A stretch of DNA of 64,000 nucleotides from DASUPK01 sp963763955. GTDB taxonomy: Bacteria; Actinomycetota; Thermoleophilia; Solirubrobacterales; 70-9. The position numbers were made by a program, and so were the translations under genes. Below, in pieces: positions 48,227 to 55,591 of the stretch. The notes beneath the pieces are model-generated. The model had not been told where the DNA came from. It worked only from the letters and a program-made list of their open reading frames with translations, and made no database searches. Location of the stretch: positions 124,001 to 188,000 of the forward strand of contig CAVXQP010000030.1 of the NCBI GenBank assembly GCA_963763955.1, in the 5' to 3' direction. Each line of letters starts with the position of its first letter. Position 1 is the stretch's first letter.

Positions 48227-49148
48227 CTACGGAATGCGCCGCACGTGCTCGAGCAGGCTTTCCTTGATCTGCCCGATGATCTCGAGCGCTTCGCTCTTCT
48301 CCCGCTGCCAGACGTTGCGGCCGAAGATCACGCCCGAGCCGCCGGCCTCCATGATCGTCTTCGTGTGATTGAGGACGGTCTCGTCGTCCGTCTTCGACCC
48401 GCCGGAGAGGACCACCAGCGAGCGGCCCGCCGACTCGACGATCTGGCGCACGGCCTCCTCGGGGGAGACGTCCATCTCGTTGTAGGGGGCTGGTTGGTCC
48501 TTGTCCTTCTCCGGATCGAACTTGGGGAAGTTGAGCTTGACGATGTCCGCGCCCATCTCCATCGCCATGCGCGCCCCGTAGTCGATCGCATAGAAGGAGA
48601 CCTGGCCGCCCTTCTGGTCAACGTCGCGGCCGCGCGGATACGCCCAGATCATCAGCGGCATGCCGTAGCGCTCGCAGTCCTCGCGGACGCCCTTGAGCTG
48701 GTGCAGGTCGACGTCCTGCCGGGGAGAGCCGACGTAGAGCGTGTAGCCGACCGCGTCGGCGCCGAGCCTGACCGCGTCCTCAACGGAGGCGTTGGTCGAG
48801 CGAGAAGGCCTCGTCGGAGGGCGGAACGTCTGTCTTCCCGTTGACCTTCAGGATCAGCGGCACCTGGCCCGCGTAGTCGGGGAAGTAGCGGGTGGCGAGC
48901 CCGATCTGGCAGGCGATCGCCGAGTAGCCGGCCTCGGCGGCCAGGCTGAACTGGTACTCGGGGTCCTTCGAGGCGGGGTTCGGGAAGAAGTCGCGGGGGC
49001 CGTGCTCGATCCCCTGGTCGATCGGCAGCAGCATCAATGTCCCGTTGCCGGGCCCGTAGTCGAAGAGCAGACGGCGCAGCCGCGCGCGCTTGCCGGGCGA
49101 GAGGGTTGCTAGCAGTGATTTCTGCTCGGTGATCGACTTGACTTCCAT
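48227..49148 (-). pseudogene. Class I fructose-bisphosphate aldolase (FbaB/archaeal type), one-base frameshift
   Basis: From ATG 49148: MEVKSITEQKSLLATLSPGK, then LLPIDQGIEHGPRDFFPNPA and VPLILKVNGKTDVPPSDEAF. Near 48793-48795 an extra base turns SLDNASVEDA into SLDQRLR and a stop. In the next frame the protein continues with LGADAVGYTLYVGSPRQDVD, the Schiff-base region DIVKLNFPKFDPEKDKD and VVLSGGSKTDDETVLNHTKT to 48227. It belongs to the DhnA/FbaB class I aldolases. No other aldolase lies in the window. An assembly error should be excluded before calling it dead. Confidence 0.85.
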
Positions 49149-49276
49149 CTTCTCCACTACCTCCTGGTTGGGCCTTCCGATCCAGTATGCCCGATCACAG
49201 GGCTCTGTTCGCGGCGACCACCCGAGGGATTTTGGCCCACCGCGTTCATCGCCAAACTTCATCCCCGGCTGCTGTC

Positions 49277-50407
49277 ATGGTCCCCGGCGTGCTGGACCAC
49301 AAGTTCGGCGGCACCCCATTCACGCTCGGCATCGAGGAGGAGCTGATGATCTGCGATGCCGAGACGCTCGAGCTCGCGCAGGCGATCGACGTGATCGTCG
49401 GCGACTTGCCGGACGACCTCCCGGGCGAGGTGAAGCACGAGCTCATGCAATCCGTGCTCGAGGTCGCGACCCGGCCCTGCGCGAACATCACCGAGGCGGC
49501 GGACCAGCTTCGCGCCCTGCGCCGCTGCGTGCGCGAGGTCGCAGCCCGCAACGGTCTCGCGATCGGCGCAGCCGGCACCCACCCGTCGGCGCTCTACAAG
49601 GACCAGCTGATCGTCGACCACCCCCGTTACAAGCAACTGGCCGAGGAGCTCCGCTGGATCGCGGAGCAGGAGCTGATCTTCGGCACCCACGTCCACGTCG
49701 GCATCGACGACGCCGGGAAGGCGATCTACGTGGCGGACGGCATGCGCGGCTATCTGCCGTTGCTGCTCGGCATGTCCAGCAATTCCCCGCTCTGGCAGGG
49801 AAGGACCACCGGGATGATGTCCTCACGCACGCCGGTCTTCCGCGCCTTCCCGCGCGTCGGGATCCCGCCGTACTACGGGAGCTGGGAGATCTACTCCCAC
49901 CGCGTCGAGCAGATGATGCGGGGCGGCGCGATCCCGGACTACACCTATCTCTGGTGGGACGTGCGGCCGCACCCGAACCTCGGGACCGTCGAGCTGCGTG
50001 TCTTCGACCAGCAGACGAGGGTCGAGCACACGATCGGGTTCGCCGCATTCGCTTTGGCGCTCGCCCACCGGCTCGCACTCGACTACGAGGAGGCGGTGCC
50101 GAGCATCGAGTACCCCCAGGAGCTGATCGACGACAACAAGGTGCGCGCGGCGCTGGTCGGGATCGAGGGCAGGCTGATCGACTTCGACAAGGGCCTCGAG
50201 GTGCCGGCGGAGGAGATGACCCTCGGGGTGATCGAGGACCTCCGCGAGAACGCCCGCGCGCTCGGCTGCGAGGATGAGCTCGCCGGCCTCGCCGACCTGG
50301 TGGAGAACGGGACCGGTGCTCGTCGGCAGCTCGATTGGCTCTCCGATCAAGGCGACATCGGCGGGCTCATGCGCGAGATCGTTGCCGCCACCGATCCCGA
50401 CGGCTGA
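49277..50407 (+). CDS. YbdK-type carboxylate-amine ligase (glutamate-cysteine ligase family 2)
   Basis: 376 residues of the GCS2 family: FTLGIEEELMICDAETLELA opens the glutamine synthetase-like fold; VKHELMQSVLEVATRPC, GAAGTHPSALYKDQLIVDHP, FGTHVHVGIDD and the later TVELRVFDQQTRVEHTIGFA follow family order. These enzymes show weak gamma-glutamylcysteine ligase activity, and in Actinobacteria some act on other carboxylate/amine pairs, so the substrate is open. ATG 49277 places the start just before the fold. Confidence 0.9.
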   Translation: MVPGVLDHKFGGTPFTLGIEEELMICDAETLELAQAIDVIVGDLPDDLPGEVKHELMQSVLEVATRPCANITEAADQLRALRRCVREVAARNGLAIGAAGTHPSALYKDQLIVDHPRYKQLAEELRWIAEQELIFGTHVHVGIDDAGKAIYVADGMRGYLPLLLGMSSNSPLWQGRTTGMMSSRTPVFRAFPRVGIPPYYGSWEIYSHRVEQMMRGGAIPDYTYLWWDVRPHPNLGTVELRVFDQQTRVEHTIGFAAFALALAHRLALDYEEAVPSIEYPQELIDDNKVRAALVGIEGRLIDFDKGLEVPAEEMTLGVIEDLRENARALGCEDELAGLADLVENGTGARRQLDWLSDQGDIGGLMREIVAATDPDG

Positions 50408-50459
50408 GGCCCGCACGGCGCACGGTTTGTAAGGGACGGTTTCGAACCTCATCTGGCGC

Positions 50460-50484
50460 ATTCGCTACGCTTTTCGTAGCGAAT
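50460..50484. promoter_or_regulatory. Perfect inverted repeat upstream of the HxlR-type gene
   Basis: ATTCGCTACG and CGTAGCGAAT form a perfect 10-base inverted repeat with spacer CTTTT, ending 39 bases before ATG 50524. The position and symmetry suit an operator for a dimeric winged-helix regulator, most simply the HxlR-type protein itself. A terminator role for the gene upstream is less likely, as no T-run follows directly. Confidence 0.5.
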
Positions 50485-50523
50485 TACCCGCTTTTATTGG
50501 CATGCAATACGGATTCCGTACCA

Positions 50524-50826
50524 ATGGCCGACGCCAAACCCGTGGAGAACGCTCTCGAGCTGCTCGGCAGGCGGTGGGCGCTTCGTCTCGTCTGGGAGCT
50601 CCGCCGGAGCACCGTGGCGTTCTCCGAGCTCCGCGAGCGGACCGGGATCAGCCCCTCGGTCCTCTCGGCCCGCCTCGACGAGCTCGTCCGGGCCGGCGTG
50701 GTCGAGCGCGATCCCCGCCGGCGCTATCGGCTCAGCGGAAATGGGCGGGAGCTGGCCCGGATCCTCTACGACCTCAACAGATGGGCCGAGCACGCAGGGG
50801 TATCCTCGCTGAGTGAGCTCGCCTGA
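50524..50826 (+). CDS. HxlR-family winged helix transcriptional regulator
   Basis: A 100-residue protein: VENALELLGRRWALRLVWEL, FSELRERTGISPSVLSARLD and ELVRAGVVERDPRRRYRLSG are the HxlR/DUF24 winged helix. It lacks the N-terminal cysteine used by thiol-sensing members. A perfect palindrome lies 40 bases upstream. The stop overlaps the start of the rhomboid-like gene by 14 bases, so the two are probably coexpressed. Confidence 0.88.
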   Translation: MADAKPVENALELLGRRWALRLVWELRRSTVAFSELRERTGISPSVLSARLDELVRAGVVERDPRRRYRLSGNGRELARILYDLNRWAEHAGVSSLSELA

Positions 50827-51595
50827 GTTAAGCGTCGTCTGCCGGAGCTGCGGGGAGGAGGTCAGCCCCTACGTCACGGAGTGCCCGTACTGCGGCACGC
50901 GGCTGCGCAAGCGGGCGCCGAAGCTCGAGCTGCGCGGCGACGAGCTCACCCCTCGCCAGTCACGGCGCACGCGCCGGCGGATGGCGCGGGCGCAGCGGGC
51001 GGAGAGGCTGAACGAGAGGCCCTACGCCGTCATCGCGGCGATCGCGATCCCCGCGGTCCTGCTGCTGGTCCGCGTGGCGAGCCCGGCGCTCGATACCTTT
51101 CAGCTCGGCGGCATCGTCGGGCCGGTCGGGGGAGACTGGTGGCGCTACCTCGTCGCGCCGTTCATCTACCCGGACGTCGGCTATCTCTTCGTCGCCTCGA
51201 TCGGCATCGCGATCTTCGGGATCGCGGTCGAGCAGCGCCTGGGCACGATCCCGACAGTCGTCCTGATCATCGCCTGCGGCGCGCTCGGCATGCTCGCCGC
51301 GGACGGGATCGAAACGGCCTTCGCGTCCAGCCGCGACGTCCTCTTCGCCTCCGGCGGCAACGGGATCGCACTGGGCCTGCTCGCGGCCTGGGCCGTGATG
51401 CGGGCGGCGGAGGTGCGGGCCCGGCCCGGAGAGGACGTGGAGGTGATCGGCGCCGCCGTCGCTGCCGCCGTCCTGATCATGCTGCCCCTGGTCGACGACT
51501 ACGCCAACGTCTTCGCCGGACTCGGCGGGGCCCTCGTGGGCGCCTCCTGCGGACTGGCGGCGTCCTTCGCCCGGCGCGAGCGGCACCCCGGCTAG
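50813..51595 (+). CDS. Zinc-ribbon protein with rhomboid-like membrane domain lacking catalytic residues
   Basis: 260 residues. An N-terminal zinc ribbon has C10-x2-C13 and C24-x2-C27. A basic linker is followed by about six membrane helices (from residue 70) with the rhomboid outline. The catalytic G-x-S-G of helix 4 reads ASGGNGIALG, with Asn for Ser, and the helix 6 A-H-x-x-G reads VFAGLGGALVG, with Gly for His. It is therefore probably a pseudoprotease, perhaps binding membrane clients. GTG start within the end of the HxlR gene. Confidence 0.78.
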   Translation: MSSPELSVVCRSCGEEVSPYVTECPYCGTRLRKRAPKLELRGDELTPRQSRRTRRRMARAQRAERLNERPYAVIAAIAIPAVLLLVRVASPALDTFQLGGIVGPVGGDWWRYLVAPFIYPDVGYLFVASIGIAIFGIAVEQRLGTIPTVVLIIACGALGMLAADGIETAFASSRDVLFASGGNGIALGLLAAWAVMRAAEVRARPGEDVEVIGAAVAAAVLIMLPLVDDYANVFAGLGGALVGASCGLAASFARRERHPG

Positions 51596-51607
51596 GCTCC
51601 AGCTCGC

Positions 51608-52264
51608 TTGGCCTACGACAAGTTCATCTCGATCACACCCGAGCTCCACCGCTACGCCGTGGAGCACAGCTCGTTCCGCGACGGCGCGGTGCCCGAGGTC
51701 GAGCAGGCCGGGGAGGAGATGGGCGACCTCGCCGCGATGCAGATCGCGGGTGACCAGGCCGCCTTCATGACCATCCTGGTGGCGGCGATCGACGCCCGGG
51801 AGGCGCTCGAGGTGGGCACCTTCCTCGGCTACGGGGCCATCGCGATCGCCCGGGGGCTGCCGGACGACGGCAAGCTCGTCTGCTGCGAGCTCGACCAGGG
51901 CTATGCGGACCGCGCCCGCGAGCACCTCGGCAAGGCGGGTCTCGACGAGAAGGTCGAGTTCCGGGTCGGCCCCGCGCTGGAGAGCCTGCGCGCGATGGAG
52001 CCCACCGAGCAGTTCGACTTCGCCTTCATCGACGCCGACAAGACCGAGTACATCGACTACTTCGAGGAGACCCTGTCCCGCACGCGTCCCAACGGGTTGA
52101 TCATGGTGGACAACACCCTGCGCGGCGGCACCGTCCTCGATCCGGGCGACAGCGAGGCCGCCAAGGTCACGGCCGACCTCAACGACCGCCTTGCCAAGGA
52201 CGAGCGGGTCGACGTGGCGCTGCTCGGCTTCGCCGATGGCATCACCATGGTCCGCAAGCGGTGA
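51608..52264 (+). CDS. Class I SAM-dependent O-methyltransferase
   Basis: 218 residues of the caffeoyl-CoA/catechol O-methyltransferase family. The start MAYDKFISITPELHRYAVEH is followed by the SAM loop ALEVGTFLGYGAIAIARGLP, VCCELDQGYADRAREHLGKA, the metal-binding FDFAFIDADKTEYIDYFEET, then MVDNTLRGGTVLDPGDSEAA. The TTG start is supported by family length. The substrate is unknown. The stop overlaps the GNAT start by four bases. Confidence 0.92.
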   Translation: MAYDKFISITPELHRYAVEHSSFRDGAVPEVEQAGEEMGDLAAMQIAGDQAAFMTILVAAIDAREALEVGTFLGYGAIAIARGLPDDGKLVCCELDQGYADRAREHLGKAGLDEKVEFRVGPALESLRAMEPTEQFDFAFIDADKTEYIDYFEETLSRTRPNGLIMVDNTLRGGTVLDPGDSEAAKVTADLNDRLAKDERVDVALLGFADGITMVRKR

Positions 52265-53031
52265 GCGGCCTCCCCACGGACGACCGAGGCTGGTTCGAGC
52301 TGGTGCTCTCCAACCAGTCGCCGCTCTGGCGGCTGATGGCGGAGGCGTGCGGGGGCGGAGTCTGGGCGGACGACGATCTCCAGGCGGCGCTCGTTCCGGC
52401 CTCGCCCAACCGCTCGTTCTTCAACTCCGTCTTCTACGGGGACACCGAGCGCCTGCTCGATTCCCTGCCTCGCCTCGCCGAGGCCTATGACCGCGCGGGG
52501 GTCAACGCCTGGACCGTCTGGGTGCCGGCGACGGATGAGCGGGCGAGGGCCGGCCTGGAGGAGGCGGGTCACGTCCTCGACGCCACGCCGCGGGCGATGG
52601 GCTTCGAGCTCTCGGCACTGCGGACGCCCGATCCCGATCCCGAGCTCGAGATGCGCGAGGAGATGGACATGGAGCTGCTCCGGCAGATCAACGAGACGGC
52701 CTACGGCTACCCGCCGGGCGACTTCCCGCCGATCGCGCCCATGCCCGGCACCGAGGCTTACCTGGCCAGCATCGACGGCGAGACCGTCGGGTCGACCCTC
52801 GTCTGGGCCCCCGGGGAGGACGCGGAGATCACCTTCGTCGCAACGCTGCCCGAGGCGCGCGGTCGCGGAGTGGCGAGGCGGCTCCTCGCCTTCGCCCTGG
52901 AGCAGCAGCGCGCCGGCGGGAAATCGGCGAGCACGCTGATCTCCACGAAGCTCGGCTTCCCCGTCTACCGGGCGCTCGGATACAGGGAGGTCGGCGGCTT
53001 CGAGATGTGGGAGCGGCGGAAGGCGGCCTGA
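52261..53031 (+). CDS. GNAT-family N-acetyltransferase
   Basis: 256 residues with a C-terminal GNAT domain: the acetyl-CoA segment ITFVATLPEARGRGVARRLL has the Q/R-x-x-G-x-G/A pattern (RGRGVA), and the last strand is LGFPVYRALGYREVGGFEMW. The N-terminal ~110 residues may be a second, degenerate GNAT fold. GTG start inside the methyltransferase stop region, so both are likely coexpressed. Substrate unknown. Confidence 0.87.
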   Translation: MSGLPTDDRGWFELVLSNQSPLWRLMAEACGGGVWADDDLQAALVPASPNRSFFNSVFYGDTERLLDSLPRLAEAYDRAGVNAWTVWVPATDERARAGLEEAGHVLDATPRAMGFELSALRTPDPDPELEMREEMDMELLRQINETAYGYPPGDFPPIAPMPGTEAYLASIDGETVGSTLVWAPGEDAEITFVATLPEARGRGVARRLLAFALEQQRAGGKSASTLISTKLGFPVYRALGYREVGGFEMWERRKAA

Positions 53032-53096
53032 CGGCCACCGCCGGCGGCGCGAACGCAAAGCGGAGCAGCCGCCGGAGGTGAGTAGGGTTGCAGCCC

Positions 53097-53438
53097 GTGG
53101 CGCGCGGGCCCTACACGGACGAGCAGATCGACGCGGCGATCGACGCGATCTCCGACCCGGAGGTCTTCCGCGACACCGAGCGCCAGGTCGCCCGCGCCGC
53201 GCCCCGGCTCCAGAAGATCCTGGCCGAGGCCCTCGGGGCCGGCGGCTGGTTCGGCGAGTCCCACGACGCCGAGGTGCTGAAGGCTGCGACCACGCCGGAG
53301 GAGGAGGCTCGGCTGATGGCAGTGCGCACGCTGCTCGCCGAGGAAGCGCGCATGGGAATGATGGTTGGGGTCGCTGTCGGCTGGGCATTGGCCGATCAGC
53401 TGGAACAGCAGGAATCCGAACCGACGAAGGAGGACTGA
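53097..53438 (+). CDS. Small helical protein, unknown function
   Basis: About 113 residues from GTG 53097 (TTG 53088 is an alternative), starting MARGPYTDEQIDAAIDAISD. Helical throughout, ending with a Gly/Met-rich hydrophobic stretch (MGMMVGVAVGWALADQLEQQ) that may be membrane-associated. It precedes the metallo-beta-lactamase gene by five bases. Family not recognised. Confidence 0.6.
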   Translation: MARGPYTDEQIDAAIDAISDPEVFRDTERQVARAAPRLQKILAEALGAGGWFGESHDAEVLKAATTPEEEARLMAVRTLLAEEARMGMMVGVAVGWALADQLEQQESEPTKED

Positions 53439-53443
53439 CCCAG

Positions 53444-54155
53444 ATGGAGATCAACTACATCGGCCACTCCACGGTCGAGCTGGTGGACGGTGACACGCGC
53501 GTGCTGGTGGACCCGTTCCTGGCCCCGAACAACCCCGCGGCGAAGGTCTCGGCGGACGAAGTCGATCCGACCCACGTGGTCATCACCCACGCCCACCAGG
53601 ACCACTTCGCCGACGCGATCGCGGTCGGCAAGCGGACCCGCGCCAGCCTATGTGGCGATCTCCGAGCTCGCCAACGTGCTCGACGAGCAGGGCATCGAGG
53701 ACTTCTCCGACCCGAACCTCGGCGGCACGGTCGAGTTCGACTGGGGCTGGGTGAAGCTCGTGCAGGCCTTCCACACCAGCACGGTGCCGGGCGGCGAGAG
53801 GCCGTTCAGCCCGTCGACCGGCACCGTGATCGGCGCGGCGGCCGGCGCGGTCATCAACCTCGGCGGCAAGACCCTCTACCACCTGGGGGACACCGCCCTC
53901 TTCGGCGACCTGAAGCTGATCGTCGAGCGCACCCCGGTCGACGTCGCCTTCATCCCGATCGGCGGGCACTACACGATGGACCGCCATGACGCCGTCACCG
54001 CCGCCGACTTCATCGGCGCCGAGACCGTGATCCCGATCCACTACAACACCTTCCCCACGATCGAGACCGATGCCGACGCATTCAAGTCCGACGTGGAGTC
54101 GAAGACGAAGTCGAAAGTGTCGGTGCTGGCGCCCGGTGAGAGCTTGTCGATGTGA
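53444..54155 (+). pseudogene. Metallo-beta-lactamase fold hydrolase (UPF0173-like), one-base frameshift
   Basis: ATG 53444 follows an AAGGAGG ribosome-binding site. MEINYIGHSTVELVDGDTRV and LVDPFLAPNN lead to the metal motif VVITHAHQDHFADAIAVGKR (H-x-H-x-D-H). Near 53635-53650 an extra base shifts the frame; PAYVAISELANVLDEQGIED, NLGGKTLYHLGDTALFGDLK and FIPIGGHYTMDRHDA continue in the next frame to TGA 54155. With the base removed the protein has normal length and all metal ligands, so an error in the sequence is plausible. Confidence 0.82.
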
Positions 54156-54195
54156 GGGTGCTCCGCCGGGAAGCGAGGAGCAACCCGATTGATTT
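54153..54195 (+). repeat. GNNA-family hairpin repeat, copy 7 (after the lactamase-fold gene)
   Basis: GTGAGGGTGCTCC, a 12-base loop, GGAGC, A, ACCCGATTGATTTC. The stem is GGGT-GCTCC with GGAGC-(A)-ACCC, the bulged A kept, and the tail GATTGATTTC resembles that of copy 2. Its first bases are the TGA stop codon of the preceding gene. Confidence 0.7.
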
Positions 54196-54470
54196 CAGCT
54201 CTGCGGCCCGCGGCGGAACCAGACCGCGCGGTCCTTCCAGTCGTGCGCCATGAGGACGCCGCCGGCGATGGTCCAGGCGATGGCGCGGCTCGCTTCGGTG
54301 CGGCGCGTCGCCAGCTGGGCGAGTCCGGCGGTGGCGACGGCGATCCCGGTGAGGCCATGGTGAAGCCGCTGCCCGCCGATCCAGAGGCGGCGGAGCTCGG
54401 GATCAACTCCAAGGATCCGGTTTCCGAGGGTCCAGGGCTTCATCGATCTCAGTCCTCTCAGCTGTCTCAT
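54195..54470 (-). CDS. Small hydrophobic protein, unknown function
   Basis: 91 residues: GVDPELRRLWIGGQRLHHGL, a first hydrophobic stretch (TGIAVATAGLAQLATRR) and a second (AIAWTIAGGVLMAHDWKDRA). The two short hydrophobic segments and a histidine-rich loop suggest a small membrane protein. It abuts the hairpin repeat at 54195. Family not recognised. Confidence 0.55.
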   Translation of the reverse strand: MRQLRGLRSMKPWTLGNRILGVDPELRRLWIGGQRLHHGLTGIAVATAGLAQLATRRTEASRAIAWTIAGGVLMAHDWKDRAVWFRRGPQS

Positions 54471-54652
54471 CGCATCCCGCAGTCGTGCTGATCAGCACAA
54501 GATTCGGTATTCGGATGGTGACCCACTAACGCGACGGATGCGCCGGTTCCACCGGCGGATGCCCCGGCAAAACTGGCCAGCCAGCCAATTCGTGCGGTAG
54601 GCTGGCCCGGAACCGACCCGAACCGGCAGCCGGACAGGCAGAGGAGAGAGAC

Positions 54653-55591
54653 ATGGAGCCGACCGAGGCGAAGGAAGCCACTCGATCCAGGACCCAGCGC
54701 GAGGACTTCAGGGCGACGTCCGACCCGGCCCTGCAGTCAGCCGATCGGAGCGAGATCAAGCTCCTCGACTACACGCAGCTCTACAACCTCTGGGAGCGCC
54801 AGCAGTGGGCCACCCAGGATCTCGACTTCTCGCAGGATCGGATCGACTGGCACGAGCGCATCCCCGAGAAGGAGCGCTTCCAGCGCATGTACGGGCTCTC
54901 CAGCTTCTTCATCGGCGAGCAGAAGGTCGCCGACGAGCTCGGGCCGATCATGCGGGCCGCTCCGACGGAGGCCCAGCGGATCTTCCTCTCGACCCAGATC
55001 GCCGACGAGGCCCGTCACGTCCGCTTCTTCGACTGCTTCTTCAGCGAGGTCGGCGTGCTCGAGGACGCGACCGAGCTCTCACAGCGGCTGGAGGCTCTGG
55101 ACAAGCACCTGAATCAGGCGTTCAGGGACCTCTTCGACGGCCTCTTGAAGGAGCGGGTCGACCGCCTGGGTCGCGACCCTGAGGACCGCGACGCCTTCGT
55201 CGAGGCGATCACCCTCTACCACATGGTGATCGAGGGGATGCTCGCCCTCACCGGGCAGCACAACATCATCGACTTCAACGAGCGAATGGGAACACTGCCG
55301 GGATTCGTCGAGGGCTTCTCGAACGTCGCCCGTGACGAGCACCGGCACATCGCCTTCGGCGTTCGCTTCCTGACCGATTGCGTGAAGGAGGACGAGCGCT
55401 ACCGCGAGGTGATCCAGAACATGCTCACCGAGTCGCTGCCGATCGCCGACGGCGTGATCGACCCGCCCTGGGACGAGTCAGAGGACCTGGAGAACTTCGG
55501 CTTCAGTCGGGAGGAGAGTCACGCGTTCGCGGCCCAGAGCCTCAACCGCCGGCTCAAGGTGATCGGGCTGGTGCCCGCTACCGCCGCCTGA
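54653..55591 (+). CDS. R2-like ligand-binding oxidase (R2lox-type ferritin-like protein)
   Basis: 312 residues of the ribonucleotide reductase R2 superfamily. Metal ligands: E89 (FFIGEQKVADEL), E119 and H122 (DEARHVRFFD), E194 (YHMVIEGMLALTG), E229 and H232 (RDEHRHIAFG). V92, three after the first ligand, and Y189, five before E194, match the Val-Tyr pair that forms an ether crosslink in R2lox proteins with a Mn/Fe centre. There is no R1 subunit gene nearby, which supports R2lox rather than reductase. GAGGAGAGAG precedes the ATG. The end overlaps the convergent sigma factor gene by 14 bases. Confidence 0.87.
   Translation: MEPTEAKEATRSRTQREDFRATSDPALQSADRSEIKLLDYTQLYNLWERQQWATQDLDFSQDRIDWHERIPEKERFQRMYGLSSFFIGEQKVADELGPIMRAAPTEAQRIFLSTQIADEARHVRFFDCFFSEVGVLEDATELSQRLEALDKHLNQAFRDLFDGLLKERVDRLGRDPEDRDAFVEAITLYHMVIEGMLALTGQHNIIDFNERMGTLPGFVEGFSNVARDEHRHIAFGVRFLTDCVKEDERYREVIQNMLTESLPIADGVIDPPWDESEDLENFGFSREESHAFAAQSLNRRLKVIGLVPATAA

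Noticed and set aside
54540..54600. GCCGG/CCGGC hairpin upstream of the R2lox gene
   Set aside because: Five-base stems of this kind are common by chance at this GC content, and no T-run or symmetry beyond the stem supports a site.
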